Positions 32,233 to 43,448 are shown, counted from the stretch's first letter. The stretch: DNA of 46,501 nt from CAYSDH01 sp964429805 (GCA_964429805.1 CAYSDH010000022.1:1-46501); one strand, 5' to 3'. Numbers and translations: made by a program. Notes: generated from the letters alone by a model not told the origin.

Positions 32233-32985
32233 ATGGTTAAAACACTTACTACACTCATCTTATTACTCTGCGTAGGCTTTACTGCAGATGCACAGTTAAA
32301 GATTTTTCATGAAGGAGAATCTGAAGACTTAAACGGTCAGACCATTATGGTGGATGAGTTTGCGTCTGCGGATTTTATGGATCTTCCTCTTAATGTCTTA
32401 AACGAAGGGACTACTGAGATGGTCTTGCGTGCCAGAAGAACTGAAGTTGACGTGGTAGCAGGCACAGAGCACGGAGTGTGTTGGGTAGTTTGCCCATATC
32501 CTGACTTGGTGGCAGGAGAGCAACCAGTTTACATTGTGAATCTTAGTGGTAGTGAGATGGTTGAGACTATTCAGCCAGGAGACACGGTAGATACGTTTTC
32601 GATGCATTACGTGACAAACGGCATGCTGGGTTCTTCTGAGTTCTTGATTGAGTTTATCGACCCAAATGATGTAGTAGTTGCTGGATTTACAGTAGAGTTC
32701 AGTACTCCAGTTGGATTAAACGAGCAGCTGGCTCAAGCTGATGTCACGTTGGCTCCTAATCCTGCAAACGAAAATGTGAGATTGACTGTAGATGGTATTG
32801 ACTCTCAATTGGAGGTAAGACTTTTTGATCTCCTTGGTCAGTCAGTTATGTCAACAGTGGTTAACGGTAACGCCTCTGCCGGTGTTGAGTTAGAAACTTC
32901 TTCTCTTAGAAATGGAATTTACTTCGTCTCATTAGGAGAAAATGGCAAAGCATACAGAACCATGAAGCTTGTTGTCAAGCACTAA
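32233..32985 (+). CDS. Small secreted protein with T9SS type A sorting domain
   Basis: 250 aa. Signal peptide MVKTLTTLILLLCVGFTADAQ. The mature N-terminal domain is all-beta (FASADFMDLPLNVLNEGTTEMVLRARR ... GVCWVVCPYPDL) with a CWVVC pair that may form a disulfide. The C-terminal ~75 residues are a T9SS sorting domain: VTLAPNPANENVRLTV, LFDLLGQSVMS, LRNGIYFVSL, KLVVKH. It has its own promoter and a strong terminator. Predicted to be exported through the T9SS; its function is not recognised. Confidence 0.85.
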   Translation: MVKTLTTLILLLCVGFTADAQLKIFHEGESEDLNGQTIMVDEFASADFMDLPLNVLNEGTTEMVLRARRTEVDVVAGTEHGVCWVVCPYPDLVAGEQPVYIVNLSGSEMVETIQPGDTVDTFSMHYVTNGMLGSSEFLIEFIDPNDVVVAGFTVEFSTPVGLNEQLAQADVTLAPNPANENVRLTVDGIDSQLEVRLFDLLGQSVMSTVVNGNASAGVELETSSLRNGIYFVSLGENGKAYRTMKLVVKH

Positions 32986-33008
32986 TATTGCTAATGATAT
33001 TTTGGAAG

Positions 33009-33033
33009 AGGCTCGCTTATGGCGAGCCTTTTT
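33009..33033 (+). terminator. Intrinsic terminator of the 250-aa T9SS cargo gene
   Basis: Perfect 8-bp stem AGGCTCGC (33009-33016) with GCGAGCCT (33022-33029), loop TTATG, then five T. It lies 24 bp after the stop. Confidence 0.85.
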
Positions 33034-33108
33034 GCATTTAAGAAGTTAAGGTGGGCGAGTGTCGCATTTGATTTGGGCGCAGCCTATTTCCGCAGCACAT
33101 TGGTGTAG

Positions 33109-33807
33109 TTAGGAAATAGCCTGCTTGAGCATCTCGGCAACGAGCGGCATACCTACTGTCGCTTTTTCTGTTACGACAGTGAGCGTGCGGCTGTTTAGTG
33201 AAGTCATGGTCTCATCAGGGTCTATAAGGTACACAGGTGTTCCTGGTCGGGCCACATCTTTTAAGCCCGCAGCAGGATATACGTTTAACGAAGTGCCAAC
33301 TACAACAAGGAAGTCGGCCTCGTTAACCAATTCAGCGGCAGTAGAGATTAATGGCACATCTTCACCAAACCAAACGATGTGTGGCCGCAGCTGGTGGCCT
33401 TGACCGCACAACTCTCCACTTTTTAATTCTCTGTACCCTATGTCTCTGATGTCAGAAACAATGGCTGAGCTGCGCACTTTAGTAAGCTCACCGTGAAGGT
33501 GCAATACGTGGGTAGATCCTCCTCGTTCGTGCAGGTCATCTACGTTTTGAGTAATAACGTCAACGTCAAAATACTCTTCAAGTCTAGCCACCTCTTTGTG
33601 CGCAGCATTTGGTGTGGCCTCGGCCAATTGAGTCCTGCGTGCGTTGTAAAACCGGAGCACTAGATCTTGGTCTTTGACCCAAGCCTGAGGAGTCGCCACA
33701 TCATAGATACTGTGCTCTTCCCACAGGCCATCACTATCTCTAAAAGTGCGCAGGCCGCTTTCCGCACTTATGCCTGCTCCAGACAAAATCACAAGCCTTT
33801 TCTTCAT
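33109..33807 (-). CDS. cobB: Sir2-family NAD-dependent protein deacylase (sirtuin)
   Basis: 232 aa. The NAD-binding motif GAGISAESGL (residues 10-19) and FRDSDGLW are followed by FYNARR with the YxxR pair (Y54 and R57), the class III (SIRT5/CobB) signature for succinyl- or malonyl-lysine. TQNVDDLHERGG and HLHGE (catalytic His ~105) follow, then LRPHIVWFGE and VVGTSLNVYPAAGL. The region that usually holds the four zinc-binding cysteines (after HGE) has only one cysteine (ELCGQGHQLRP), so the zinc site is lost. It removes acyl groups from lysines with NAD. It stands alone on the minus strand, 121 bp from ruvA. Confidence 0.92.
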   Translation of the reverse strand: MKKRLVILSGAGISAESGLRTFRDSDGLWEEHSIYDVATPQAWVKDQDLVLRFYNARRTQLAEATPNAAHKEVARLEEYFDVDVITQNVDDLHERGGSTHVLHLHGELTKVRSSAIVSDIRDIGYRELKSGELCGQGHQLRPHIVWFGEDVPLISTAAELVNEADFLVVVGTSLNVYPAAGLKDVARPGTPVYLIDPDETMTSLNSRTLTVVTEKATVGMPLVAEMLKQAIS

Positions 33808-33928
33808 TCTGTGAAAATAGCACGATCAGATGTTGAGCGAAGGTTTATTTAATATGGCTCTGACCTATGGTAAATTACTACTTTTACCCGCTTTATGGGG
33901 ATTGCCCATGAATTATGAGACAGGAAAG

Positions 33929-34528
33929 ATGATCAATTTTGTACGAGGAAGACTAGTCGAAAAGACGCCTACCCATGCCATAGTGGATTGCAATGGTTTG
34001 GGCTACGAGCTCCGCATATCGGCCAATACCTTTGCTGGTCTTGAAAATGAAGACTGCAAGATGCTGACACATTATGTGGTTAACATAGACGTCAGGTCAG
34101 GGGCAAGTTCACACACGCTTTACGGTTTTTTGACAGCAGCAGAACGAGATTTGTTTAAGCAGCTGGTAACCGTCAGTGGAGTAAGTGCCACTATCGGCAT
34201 GACAATTCTCTCTTCCTTTCAAGTCGATCAGTTGCAAAACGCCATCATGTCTGGTGACGATAAGTTGATTACCTCTGTGAAAGGGATAGGCCCAAAACTG
34301 GCCAAAAGGATAGTGATGGATCTATCTGAAAAAGTAATTGTGACGGGAGTCCATGAAAATATAATCGCCAAGTCGGGCAATACGGCAAAAATTGAGGCGT
34401 TATCCGCTCTGTGTTCGCTAGGTTTCGATAGAAAAAAGGCTGACATAACATTGAACGCAATAATTAAGGATGGAACGAGCGTAATGAGTACGGAAGATCT
34501 CATTAAAGAAAGCTTGAAAGTCCTGTAG
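33929..34528 (+). CDS. ruvA: Holliday junction DNA-binding protein RuvA
   Basis: 199 aa from ATG 33929, where the conserved start MINFVRGRLVEKTPTHAIVDCNG begins. The frame is open to 33830, but the extra 33 residues are not part of the family. The N-terminal OB domain is followed by helix-hairpin-helix motifs (VSGVSATIGMTILSSF and VKGIGPKLAKRIVMDL) and the C-terminal domain III (EALSALCSLGFDRKKADI) that contacts RuvB. It binds four-way junctions as a tetramer. It heads the ruvA-sprA-gcvH gene order, 17 bp before sprA. Confidence 0.94.
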   Translation: MINFVRGRLVEKTPTHAIVDCNGLGYELRISANTFAGLENEDCKMLTHYVVNIDVRSGASSHTLYGFLTAAERDLFKQLVTVSGVSATIGMTILSSFQVDQLQNAIMSGDDKLITSVKGIGPKLAKRIVMDLSEKVIVTGVHENIIAKSGNTAKIEALSALCSLGFDRKKADITLNAIIKDGTSVMSTEDLIKESLKVL

Positions 34529-34545
34529 ACAACATTAGAACTGAT

Positions 34546-37500
34546 TTGAATACCCCTCGATTCAATTCACATATTCCGGTGCTGAGCGCATTGTTACTTA
34601 CTGCTCTTTTGAGCGTAGCATTTAGTTCCAAAGATGAGCTTCCAGTTCAGGCCATGGACTTAACTCTGCCGGTTGATTCTCCAGAGATTGATCTCATCTA
34701 TCCTATTGAAGACTCGTATAATCCTTTTGGCAATAATGGAGGAATTATTGACCTCGAGACACCGCCTAACATCGAAAACGAGGTAGAGTACGATCCCGCT
34801 ACAGACAATTATTATCTCAATCAGCAAGTGGGCGACAATGACTACAGACCACCTAGTAGCATGAGCTCTAGCGAGTTTTTAGAATACAGTTTTGACGATG
34901 CACTTCAAGAAAATTGGCAGGAATTTGTCTCTGAGCAGAATGAAGAGGAACAGGATGAAAACAGTGAATTCAAGACATTCGCACCGCAGATAAAGATCGA
35001 AAGCGAAGTCTTTGACAGACTCTTTGGAGGAAATACAATTGACATCAAGCCTCAAGGTTCTGCCGAGTTGACTTTTGGAGTAAACCACTCTAAAACTGAG
35101 AATCCGAGGATTCCAGAACGACAGCGAAGTATCACCACATTTGATTTTGACCAGCAGATCCAGTTAAACCTGATCGGTAGTATTGGAGACAAAATGAAGT
35201 TGAACTTCAATTACAACACGGAGGCAGCCTTTGATTTTGAGAATAAGATGAATCTCGAATACAATGGTAAAGAAGACGAGATCATTCAGAAAATTGAGGC
35301 TGGTAATGTGAATCTACCCTTGTCAGGTTCGTTGATTACGGGTAGTCAGACACTCTTTGGTATCAAAAGTAAACTCCGATTTGGAAAACTCACCGCCACC
35401 ACGGTGCTTTCGCAAGAGAGAGGCCAGCGAAAAGAGATTGACGTAGCGGGTGGAGCGCAGACCCAAGATTTTGAAATCACCTGTGACCAGTATGAGGCAA
35501 ACAGACACTACTTTGTCAGTCACTTCTTTAAAGACAATTATGATTCATGGATGGAAAGCCTGCCAGTGGTTAACTCTCCAGCATTCATCACTCGTATAGA
35601 AGTTTGGATTACCAACAACAGAGCGGCATTTGAAGAAAACAGAAACATTGTCTGTTTGACTGACCTCGGTGAAGATGCTTCTGACGCAGGCACTGTAGAT
35701 AGTGATATTACGGCCAATCCGATTGGCTCAATAAACCCTATAGTACAAGACGGCCCTGGAAATTTCCCTGATAACAATCAGAACTCCATTTACAACGACA
35801 TGAATAACCTGCCGGGGGTTAGAGATTTTGGCTCGGTGACCAATTCCCTCAACAGTGTGAACTACACTGCCGGAAGACATTTTGAGGAAGTAGAGAATGC
35901 CAGAAAACTGACCCCAACAGAATACACGTACAACTCCAGGCTCGGATTCATTTCATTAAACCAGTCTCTCAATAATGACGAGGTATTGGCTGTGGCTTAT
36001 CAGTACACCTATAATGGTCAGACCTTTCAAGTTGGAGACTTCTCAACGGACGGTATAGATGCACCGCAGGCGCTCTATTTGAAAATGCTTAAGTCAACGG
36101 TCACCAATCCTCGATTACCTATTTGGGACTTGATGATGAAAAACGTCTATAGTCTCGGAGCCTACCAGGTCAATAAAGAGAACTTTAGACTTGACGTCTG
36201 GTACAACGACCCGAGAGAAGGATATGACATTCCGTTCCTGTCTTATGATGGAGTAGAGGGTGTCCCTCTCGTTCAGCTTTTAGGCATGGACAGAATTGAT
36301 CAAAACACAAACCCAGCCATGGATGGCGTTTTTGATTTTGTAGATAATGCCGCTACCCAAGGAGGTACAATCAATGCCCGAAATGGCCGAGTCTTTTTCT
36401 CAACTGTCAGGCCATTTGGAGAAACCATTGATAAAGAAATGGAAGAGGCTGGCGTTCCTGACGCTACAAGAGAAACCATAGTCTACACGGAGCTTTATGA
36501 CTCCACTCAAACCGCGGCCAGGCAGATTCCCGAAAAGAATAGATTTAAGCTGAAAGGAACGTACCAGTCGGCATCGTCTGATGAGATTTCTCTCAACGCC
36601 ATTAACGTGCCTCAAGGTTCTGTTCAGGTAACCGCTGGAGGAGTGCAACTGGTTGAAAATGTAGACTATACGGTAGATTACAACCTCGGTAGAGTGAAAA
36701 TCTTGAACTCAGGTCTTCTCGAATCACAAACGCCAATCAAAATATCGCTTGAGAGTAACACGCTCTTTAGCATTCAGACCAAAACCTTGGTAGGAAGTAG
36801 GTTTGATTATCAAGTAAATCGAGACTTGGTGCTCGGGGCGACTATCCNNNNNNNNNNAAGAGCCGATTAGTAACACCATTTGGGGAGTAGACGGAAGCTA
36901 TCAAACAGAGTCCGGATTTGTCACAAAACTGGTCGATAAACTTCCTTTCTATGGCACCAAAGAAGTGTCTAACACCACACTATCTGGAGAGTTTGCACAC
37001 CTCATACCGGGTCACTCCAAGGCGGTGACAAAGGAAGGTGTCTCGTATGTAGATGATTTTGAAGGTAGTCAGTCGGTCATTGATATCAGGTCGATTAACC
37101 AGTGGCACTTGGCCTCGACTCCGCAGATGATAAGCGGTGCTACACTCAATGACTCGCTAGAGTATGGATTTAGACGAGCCCACATGAGTTGGTATGTCAT
37201 TGACCCTTTGTTCTTTAACGACAACAGTCTGACACCAGAAAATGTAGCCAGTGACGATGTGATGCAATCTGATCACAGAATGCGCCAGGTGCAGGAAAGT
37301 GAAGTGTTTCCTAACAGAGAATTACCAGTGGGCGTGCCACCAAATATTCCAACACTTGATTTGACTTATTACCCCAATGAGCCAGGTCCATATAACTACA
37401 ATGCTGATGAGATAACAGTAAGTGGAAATGAGCGAACCTTAGCCAATGCTGACATGAACTGGGGTGGAATCATGAGAAACCTGACCACCACTGATTTTGA

Positions 37501-40500
37501 GCAGTCAAACATAGAGTTTGTGCAGTTCTGGCTGATGGACCCTTTTCATGATGACAATGTGAACGATGGTCAAGGTGGTGAACTCTATTTCAATTTGGGA
37601 AATATCTCAGAAGATATTTTGAAAGATGGGAAGAAGAGTTTTGAAAATGGACTACCGCTCACTGTTGAGCCAGGTGTAGTGGTTACAGACACCAGTAACT
37701 GGGCTATTTATCCGACCATACAGAGTATAGTCAACGCCTTTGATAACACCACAAGTTCTAATGCCGCTCAAGATGTTGGTTTTGACGGAATGAGTGACGC
37801 CACAGAGCAAGTCTTGTTCAATGATTTTGTGTCAGCAGTTGGTCCACTTTCTGATCCCTCAAATGATAATTTCCACTATTTCAGAGGTGGAGATTATGAT
37901 GCGTTAGGCCTTGATATTCTTGAACGATACAAGAGATATAATGGTACAGAAGGAAACTCGGTTACCTCTGAAGAGTCGCCCGAAGATTATCCTACGCAGG
38001 CCACCACCTCACCATCGACAGAAGATATTAATCAAGATCAAAACTTGAGTAAGTCTGAAAGCTACTACCAGTATCAGGTGAGGTTGCGTCCTAACATGGA
38101 GGTGGGTGTAGACCGATACGTTACAGATAAATTTACGACAACAGCACCAACCCAGACTGGTAGCCGAAGCATCACTTGGTATCAGTTTAAGATACCACTT
38201 CGAGACTTAAGTGTGCCCGGTGCAGACCGCATTGGTGACATCCAAGATTTTAGATCTATCAGGTTCATGAGAATGTTCATGCACGGGTGGAATAGTGAAG
38301 TGACACTCAGATTTGCACGTCTCGAACTTATTCGAGGTGAGTGGAGAAGGTACGCAGACTCACTAGAGCCTTCAGGAGAAGTTGAAGGGGGCGAGGTAGG
38401 AAATACTTCTTTCAATATTTCTGCCGTAAACATTGAAGAAAACGGAGCGAGAGAGCCAATCAACTACGTGTTGCCTCCAGGTATTATCAGAGAGGTAAAT
38501 GCCACAACGGCAAACCTTGCAAACCTCAACGAGCAATCATTGGCACTAGAGACCTGCGGCCTGAAAGACGGTGATGCCCGAGCTGCGTTCCGTAATGTCA
38601 ATATTGACATGAGGTCATACAGAAAACTCAAAATGTTTATCCATGCCGAGGCAGAAGATGAACTCCAAAATCCGCTAGACTATGCCGAGGCCTCCATTTT
38701 TGTGAGACTCGGATCTGACTTTAATCAGAACTACTACGAATACGAGATACCACTCATTCCTACGCTGCATGACGGAGCGGCCACACCAGAGCAAATTTGG
38801 CCAGAAGACAATGAGATGATCATCGAGTTTGCCAAACTTAGAGAGGCCAAGGCAAGAAGAAACTTACTCGGCTTTCCGCTAAATGTGCCTTTTGACACCA
38901 CTGATGGGGCAAGGAAAATCTCCATACTTGGTAATCCTGTCTTGAGTGCAGTGAAGACCATCATGATTGGTATCCGTAATCCACAGGCGATGCCCGGAGC
39001 ATTAAACTGTTTTGGAGTGCCTGATGATGGGTCTGAAATATGTATCGAGGCTTGGGTCAATGAGCTCAGATTAGCCGACTTTGATCAGCGTGGAGGATGG
39101 GCAGCCATCGCACGACTCAATACGCAACTAGCCGACCTCGGTAACCTCAGTGTGGCAGGTAATATGAGTACACCTGGCTTTGGTAGTATTGAGAAAAAAG
39201 TGAGCGAGCGACAGCGTGAAGAATCTCGAGGAATAGATGCGTCCTCAAACATTGAGCTAGGCAAGTTCCTTCCAGAAAGCTCTGGAATAAAAATACCGAT
39301 GTATGTCGGTTACAGTGAGCAGGTGTCCCACCCGCAGTTTGATCCACTTTCTCCTGACCTTGAGTCAAGTGACGTGATTAAAGATGTCGAAGACCCCAAG
39401 GAGTATAGACGGCAGAGAAAAACCTACACACGAAGAAGGAGTATTAACTTTACCAACGTCAGAAAAGAACGCGGAGCAAACGCCAAGCCCCAACGTTTTT
39501 ATGATGTGGAGAATGTCTCTGTGTCATACTCTTACAGCGAAGTATTTAATCGAGACATTAACACGGCATTTAATAACAACAGAACATACAGAGGTGGACT
39601 GACTTATGATTTCCAGCCGAAGCCGATAAATGTGAAGCCGTTTGAGAATATTGGATTTGTCTCCAAGTCCAAGTGGCTCAAAATGATCAAAGACTTCAAC
39701 TTCAATGTTGGGCCAAAACAATTCTCGTTTAGAACGGACGTCAACCGATCATACAGCGAGTATCAAGCGCGAAACAATACAGACAATCTCTTTCAGATTG
39801 ACCCATTGCCACAGTTTACCAAGACCTTTAACTGGCAGCGAGTCTATGACATGAAGTACGATGTCACGCAGTCTCTAAAAGTGAATTTCTCTGCCAATAA
39901 CGGAGCAATAATCGGAGAGCCAGTTGGTAGAGTGGATGAGGCCTTTGAAGATGAGTATGAGGCGTACAAAGACTCTGTGTGGAAGAGTATTCAGAGTTTT
40001 GGAGAGACCACCAATTATGATCACTCGGTCAACGTGACGTACAAGCTGCCGCTAGACAAAATTCCACTGACCGACTGGATAACTGTGAATACTGGATACA
40101 CTGGAAATTATGGCTGGACCAGAGCACCATTTAGCCAAGACACATTGGGTCACACCATACAGAACTCGCGAAACATTAATGTCAATGGGCAGATTAACAT
40201 GCTCAATCTGTACAACAAAGTTCCATTCCTCAAGGAAGCAAACAAGGCGAGCAGAAGTCGAAGCAGAAGTTCTCGAAACCAGCGCAATGAAAAGCCCAAG
40301 GAAGAGGAGAAAGACAAAGGCAAAGACGATAAAGAAGGAGACGATAAAGACAAGAAGGATAAGAAAGACAAGAAGAAAAAAAGCAATGACGGATTCAATA
40401 TCGCCAAGGAGTCAGCCAAGTTCTTAATGATGCTCAAGAACATTTCGGTGACATACAGTCAGACGGATGGTACGCTCTTGCCGGGCTATTCACAGACCAC

Positions 40501-41758
40501 TAACCTGCTTGGTATGGATAATGGTTTTAACGGCCCTGGATTTGGATTTGTCTTTGGTCACCAAGATGACCAGTATCCGTTTGAAGCGGCCAGGAGAGGA
40601 TGGCTTGTAGAAAATCAGAATCTCAATAATCCATACACCAACACAAGTGCTCAAAACCTTAATGTGAGAGCAAACGTGGAGCCGATAAAGCACTTCAGAA
40701 TAGAGCTGACCGCTACCAGTACCAAGACTGATAATGGCAATGGGTTCTTCCGATTTAATGAAAGTCTTCAAGACTATGTGAATGACAACCCTGTGCAAAC
40801 AGGAAGTTACAGCGCGTCAATCATCACATGGGGCAGCGCCTTTGCCAAGGATGATGAAAACGCCCGGTCATCAGTATTTGAGCAGTTTCAGAATAACAGA
40901 GCAGCCATCTCCTCGCGACTTGGAGGCGGTAACCCAGAGTCTACAGATCAAGGCACCTACTTCTCTGGTTATAATGGTTCTGCCCAAGATGTGATTATCC
41001 CAGCATTCTTAGCCGCCTACACAGGTAAGGATGCCAATGATGTGGGTCTTGACCCATTGTCAGTAACGCCAATGCCAAACTGGCGAGTGACCTATGATGG
41101 ACTATCGAAGAATAAGAAATTAAAGAAGCTCTTTAAGTCAGTGACGCTAGGCCATGCATACAGGTCAACATATTCTGTATCTACCTACACCACCAACTTG
41201 CAGTATGAAGAGTCTAACGGTGTGCCGCAAGCCCTTGACCAAAATGGAAACTACATACCGCAGCTTCAGATTGGTGCCATCAGTATATCAGAGCAACTAA
41301 GTCCACTCATTAATATTGACATGACCTGGCAGAATAGTCTGATTACCAAGTTTGAAATCAGAAAAAACAGAACCTTGAGTTTTGCGCTGTCTAACTACCA
41401 GTTGACTGAAAACAAGAGGGATGAGCTAATTATAGGAGCAGGGTATCGCTTCAAAGATGTCAAGTTCCCATTCAAAATTGGTGGCGGGAAAAGAGCCACA
41501 AGTGATATTAATTTCAGAGCTGACCTGTCCATTAGAGACAACTCAACCATCACGCGTAAAATGATTGAGCAGACAAATCAGTTTACCTCTGGACAGCGCG
41601 TATTCTCCTTAAAGACATCGGCTGACTACATTCTTAATAGACAACTGACACTGAGGGCCTTCTATGACCATCAGATTAATGACCCAAAGATTACACTGTC
41701 ATTTAGAACCACAAATGTCAATGCTGGTATCTCTTTAAGATTTACTTTAGCTGGGTAA
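34546..41758 (+). CDS. sprA: SprA, T9SS outer-membrane translocon / gliding motility protein, interrupted by an assembly gap
   Basis: About 2,400 residues in two frames joined across the N run at 36848-36857. Upstream of the gap the frame ends VLGATI. Downstream, translating from 36860 gives EPISNTIWGVDGSYQTESGF, the normal SprA continuation, so this is one gene and not two. The start is TTG 34546, the only one that includes the signal peptide (IPVLSALLLTALLSVAFS). Typical SprA stretches: ELTFGVNHSKTENPRIPERQR, GEFAHLIPGHSKAV, YVDDFEGSQSVIDIR, and the C-terminal SIRDNSTITRKMIEQTNQFTSGQ. SprA forms the very large outer-membrane barrel of the type IX secretion system. A lysine- and acid-rich loop is encoded at ~40290-40390. 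Confidence 0.95.
36848..36857. other. Assembly gap (10 N) inside sprA
   Basis: Ten N of unknown true length. The reading frame shifts by one across it, which is explained if the real missing length is a multiple of three and 10 is only a placeholder. Confidence 0.95.
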
Positions 41759-41779
41759 TCGGACCAAACAGATATTTTA

Positions 41780-42157
41780 ATGAACGTACCTGAAGATTTG
41801 ATGTATACCAAAGACCACGAATGGTTGAAGGTAGATGGCAATATTGCCACAATAGGAGTGACAGATTTTGCACAAGGAGAACTCGGAGAGATTGTCTTTA
41901 TAGAGATTGAGACCGAAGGAGAAGTCCTGAGCGCTGAAGAGATATTTGGCACCGTAGAGGCCGTGAAGACTGTCTCTGACCTCTTTATGCCCGTTGCTGG
42001 CAAAGTCACGGAGTTTAATTCAGCATTGGAAGATAACCCTGAGGCAGTCAACGCTGATCCTTATGGAGAAGGCTGGATGATTAAAATCGATTTAGGTGAA
42101 TCACCTAATCTCTCTGATCTCTTGTCAGCTGATCAGTACAAAGCGCTGATAGGTTAA
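41780..42157 (+). CDS. gcvH: Glycine cleavage system H protein
   Basis: 125 aa, standard length. Starts MNVPEDLMYTKDHEWLKVDG. The lipoyl domain has the lipoylated lysine K63 in FGTVEAVKTVSDLFMP, followed by AGKVTEFNSALEDNPEAVN and GEGWMIKI. It carries the aminomethyl intermediate between the P, T and L proteins of glycine decarboxylation. It lies 21 bp after sprA; the other gcv genes are not here, which is normal for this gene order. Confidence 0.96.
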   Translation: MNVPEDLMYTKDHEWLKVDGNIATIGVTDFAQGELGEIVFIEIETEGEVLSAEEIFGTVEAVKTVSDLFMPVAGKVTEFNSALEDNPEAVNADPYGEGWMIKIDLGESPNLSDLLSADQYKALIG

Positions 42158-42158
42158 T

Positions 42159-42503
42159 TTGAGACACTTTATACCAGCCCTAGTCTTTGCTGGAGTGATC
42201 TTCTACTTGAGTACCATGGATGGCAGAGACCTGCCTGAAGTCAATATTATAAATGCTGACAAAATCTTTCATGCTGGTTGCTATGGCCTGTTTACATTGG
42301 TAATTAGCCATGGTTTTAAAAAAGCCCAGCAAAGCAGGCGACTGCTACTCTCGGCACTCATTGCTACGCTATACGGACTAGGCATGGAGTGGGTGCAAGG
42401 CACATTTTTCCCTCACCGTATGCTCGATCTATATGATGCGGCAGCCAACGCATTTGGTGCTTTTTTAGTGGCATTACTTTTCCCGTACCTCGTCCGAAAA
42501 TGA
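42159..42503 (+). CDS. VanZ-family membrane protein
   Basis: 114 aa from TTG 42159, directly after the gcvH stop TAA with one base between. Three to four membrane spans (FIPALVFAGVIFYLST, FHAGCYGLFTLVISHGF, LLLSALIATLYGLGMEWVQG, AAANAFGAFLVALLFPYLV) with the VanZ-like LPEVNIINADKIFHAGCYGLF and GMEWVQ...FPHRMLDLYDAAANAFGA. Short VanZ-like proteins are widespread and mostly uncharacterised; the link to glycopeptide resistance applies only to the name-giving member. Probably cotranslated with gcvH. Confidence 0.85.
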   Translation: MRHFIPALVFAGVIFYLSTMDGRDLPEVNIINADKIFHAGCYGLFTLVISHGFKKAQQSRRLLLSALIATLYGLGMEWVQGTFFPHRMLDLYDAAANAFGAFLVALLFPYLVRK

Positions 42504-42594
42504 ACGTTCCTGCATGAAAGGGGTACTTATAATCGTTAGGACTAGTGAATAAGCTGGTATTTCTTAATTTAGACGCTGTAAAAGGTATTCTACT

Positions 42595-43266
42595 ATGGAA
42601 TTGAAAAAAAATCCGGAAGCAGACTTAGAGAAGAAGAGATCAACTCTTCTCACAATGGGCTTATTAGCTGCATTGGCATTTGTCTTGGTTGGCTTCGAAA
42701 TGAAGCAGTTTGCAGAACAAGCGACTGGTTTAGATGAGTATGTTGGAGACAATATCGAAGACGAGATTGTTCCCGTTACATTTCAGCAACCACCACCGCC
42801 ACCTCCTCCCCCAAAACAAGAGACGCAGGTCTTAGACATTGTAGAAGATGATGAGGAAGTAGAGGAAGAGCTCGAAATGGAAGATCTCGAAGTGGACGAA
42901 GACACGGAAATTGAAGTCATCGAAGAGGTAGAAGAGGAAGTCGTAGAAGACGAGATTTTCACCATTGTTGAGCAGATGCCGAGTTTCCCAGGTGGTGAAA
43001 AAGCCATGTTTGAGTACCTAGGTAAGAGTACCAAGTACCCAACGCTAGCAAAAGAAAGTGGAATCTCCGGAATTGTCTTTGTGACATTCGTGGTAGAGAA
43101 AGACGGATCAGTAACTGGAGTAAAAGTACTCCGTGGTATTGGTGGAGGTTGTGATGAGGAAGCCGTAAGGGTTGTTAAGAGCATGCCTAAATGGACACCT
43201 GGTGAGCAGCGTGGTAAGAAAGTGAAAGTGCAGTACAATCTTCCATACAGATTTGTATTGCAGTAA
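42595..43266 (+). CDS. tonB: TonB-family energy transducer (copy 1)
   Basis: 223 aa. The N-terminal MELKKNPEADLEKKRST is followed by one membrane span (LLTMGLLAALAFVLVGFEM) and an 8-proline run (QQPPPPPPPPKQ). A very acidic linker (EDDEEVEEELEMEDLEVDED ...) follows. The C-terminal TonB domain is FPGGEKAMFEYLGKSTKYPTLAKESGISGIVFVTFVVEKDGSVTGVKVLRGIGGGCDEEAVRVVKSMPKW ending PYRFVLQ. TonB transmits proton-motive force to outer-membrane receptors. It is followed by a strong terminator and a paralogue. Confidence 0.9.
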   Translation: MELKKNPEADLEKKRSTLLTMGLLAALAFVLVGFEMKQFAEQATGLDEYVGDNIEDEIVPVTFQQPPPPPPPPKQETQVLDIVEDDEEVEEELEMEDLEVDEDTEIEVIEEVEEEVVEDEIFTIVEQMPSFPGGEKAMFEYLGKSTKYPTLAKESGISGIVFVTFVVEKDGSVTGVKVLRGIGGGCDEEAVRVVKSMPKWTPGEQRGKKVKVQYNLPYRFVLQ

Positions 43267-43288
43267 TTGACCATAGAATTTATTTGAG

Positions 43289-43324
43289 AAGCCCTCATGT
43301 CAGAAAGACATGAGGGCTTTTTTT
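43289..43324 (+). terminator. Intrinsic terminator between the two tonB genes
   Basis: Perfect 13-bp stem (43289-43301 with 43307-43319), loop AGAAA, then seven T. It begins 22 bp after the first tonB stop. Confidence 0.9.
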
Positions 43325-43448
43325 ATGGGTTTCATCACAGCTCTATTTGTGCTAACCGTTGCTCGTTTCATCTGAGCCTCAGGATGTTCGGGCGGCAATA
43401 CTGACACTTTTCACACGTATAATTGAGTATAACATAAATTCAATTTAT

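Noticed and set aside
36965..41758. Separate 1597-aa gene
   Set aside because: It is the C-terminal two thirds of sprA, separated only by an N placeholder; the frame is open and family-consistent from 36860.
42159..42503. Glycopeptide resistance by the VanZ homologue
   Set aside because: Short VanZ-like proteins are common, and the sprA-gcvH gene context is not a van operon.
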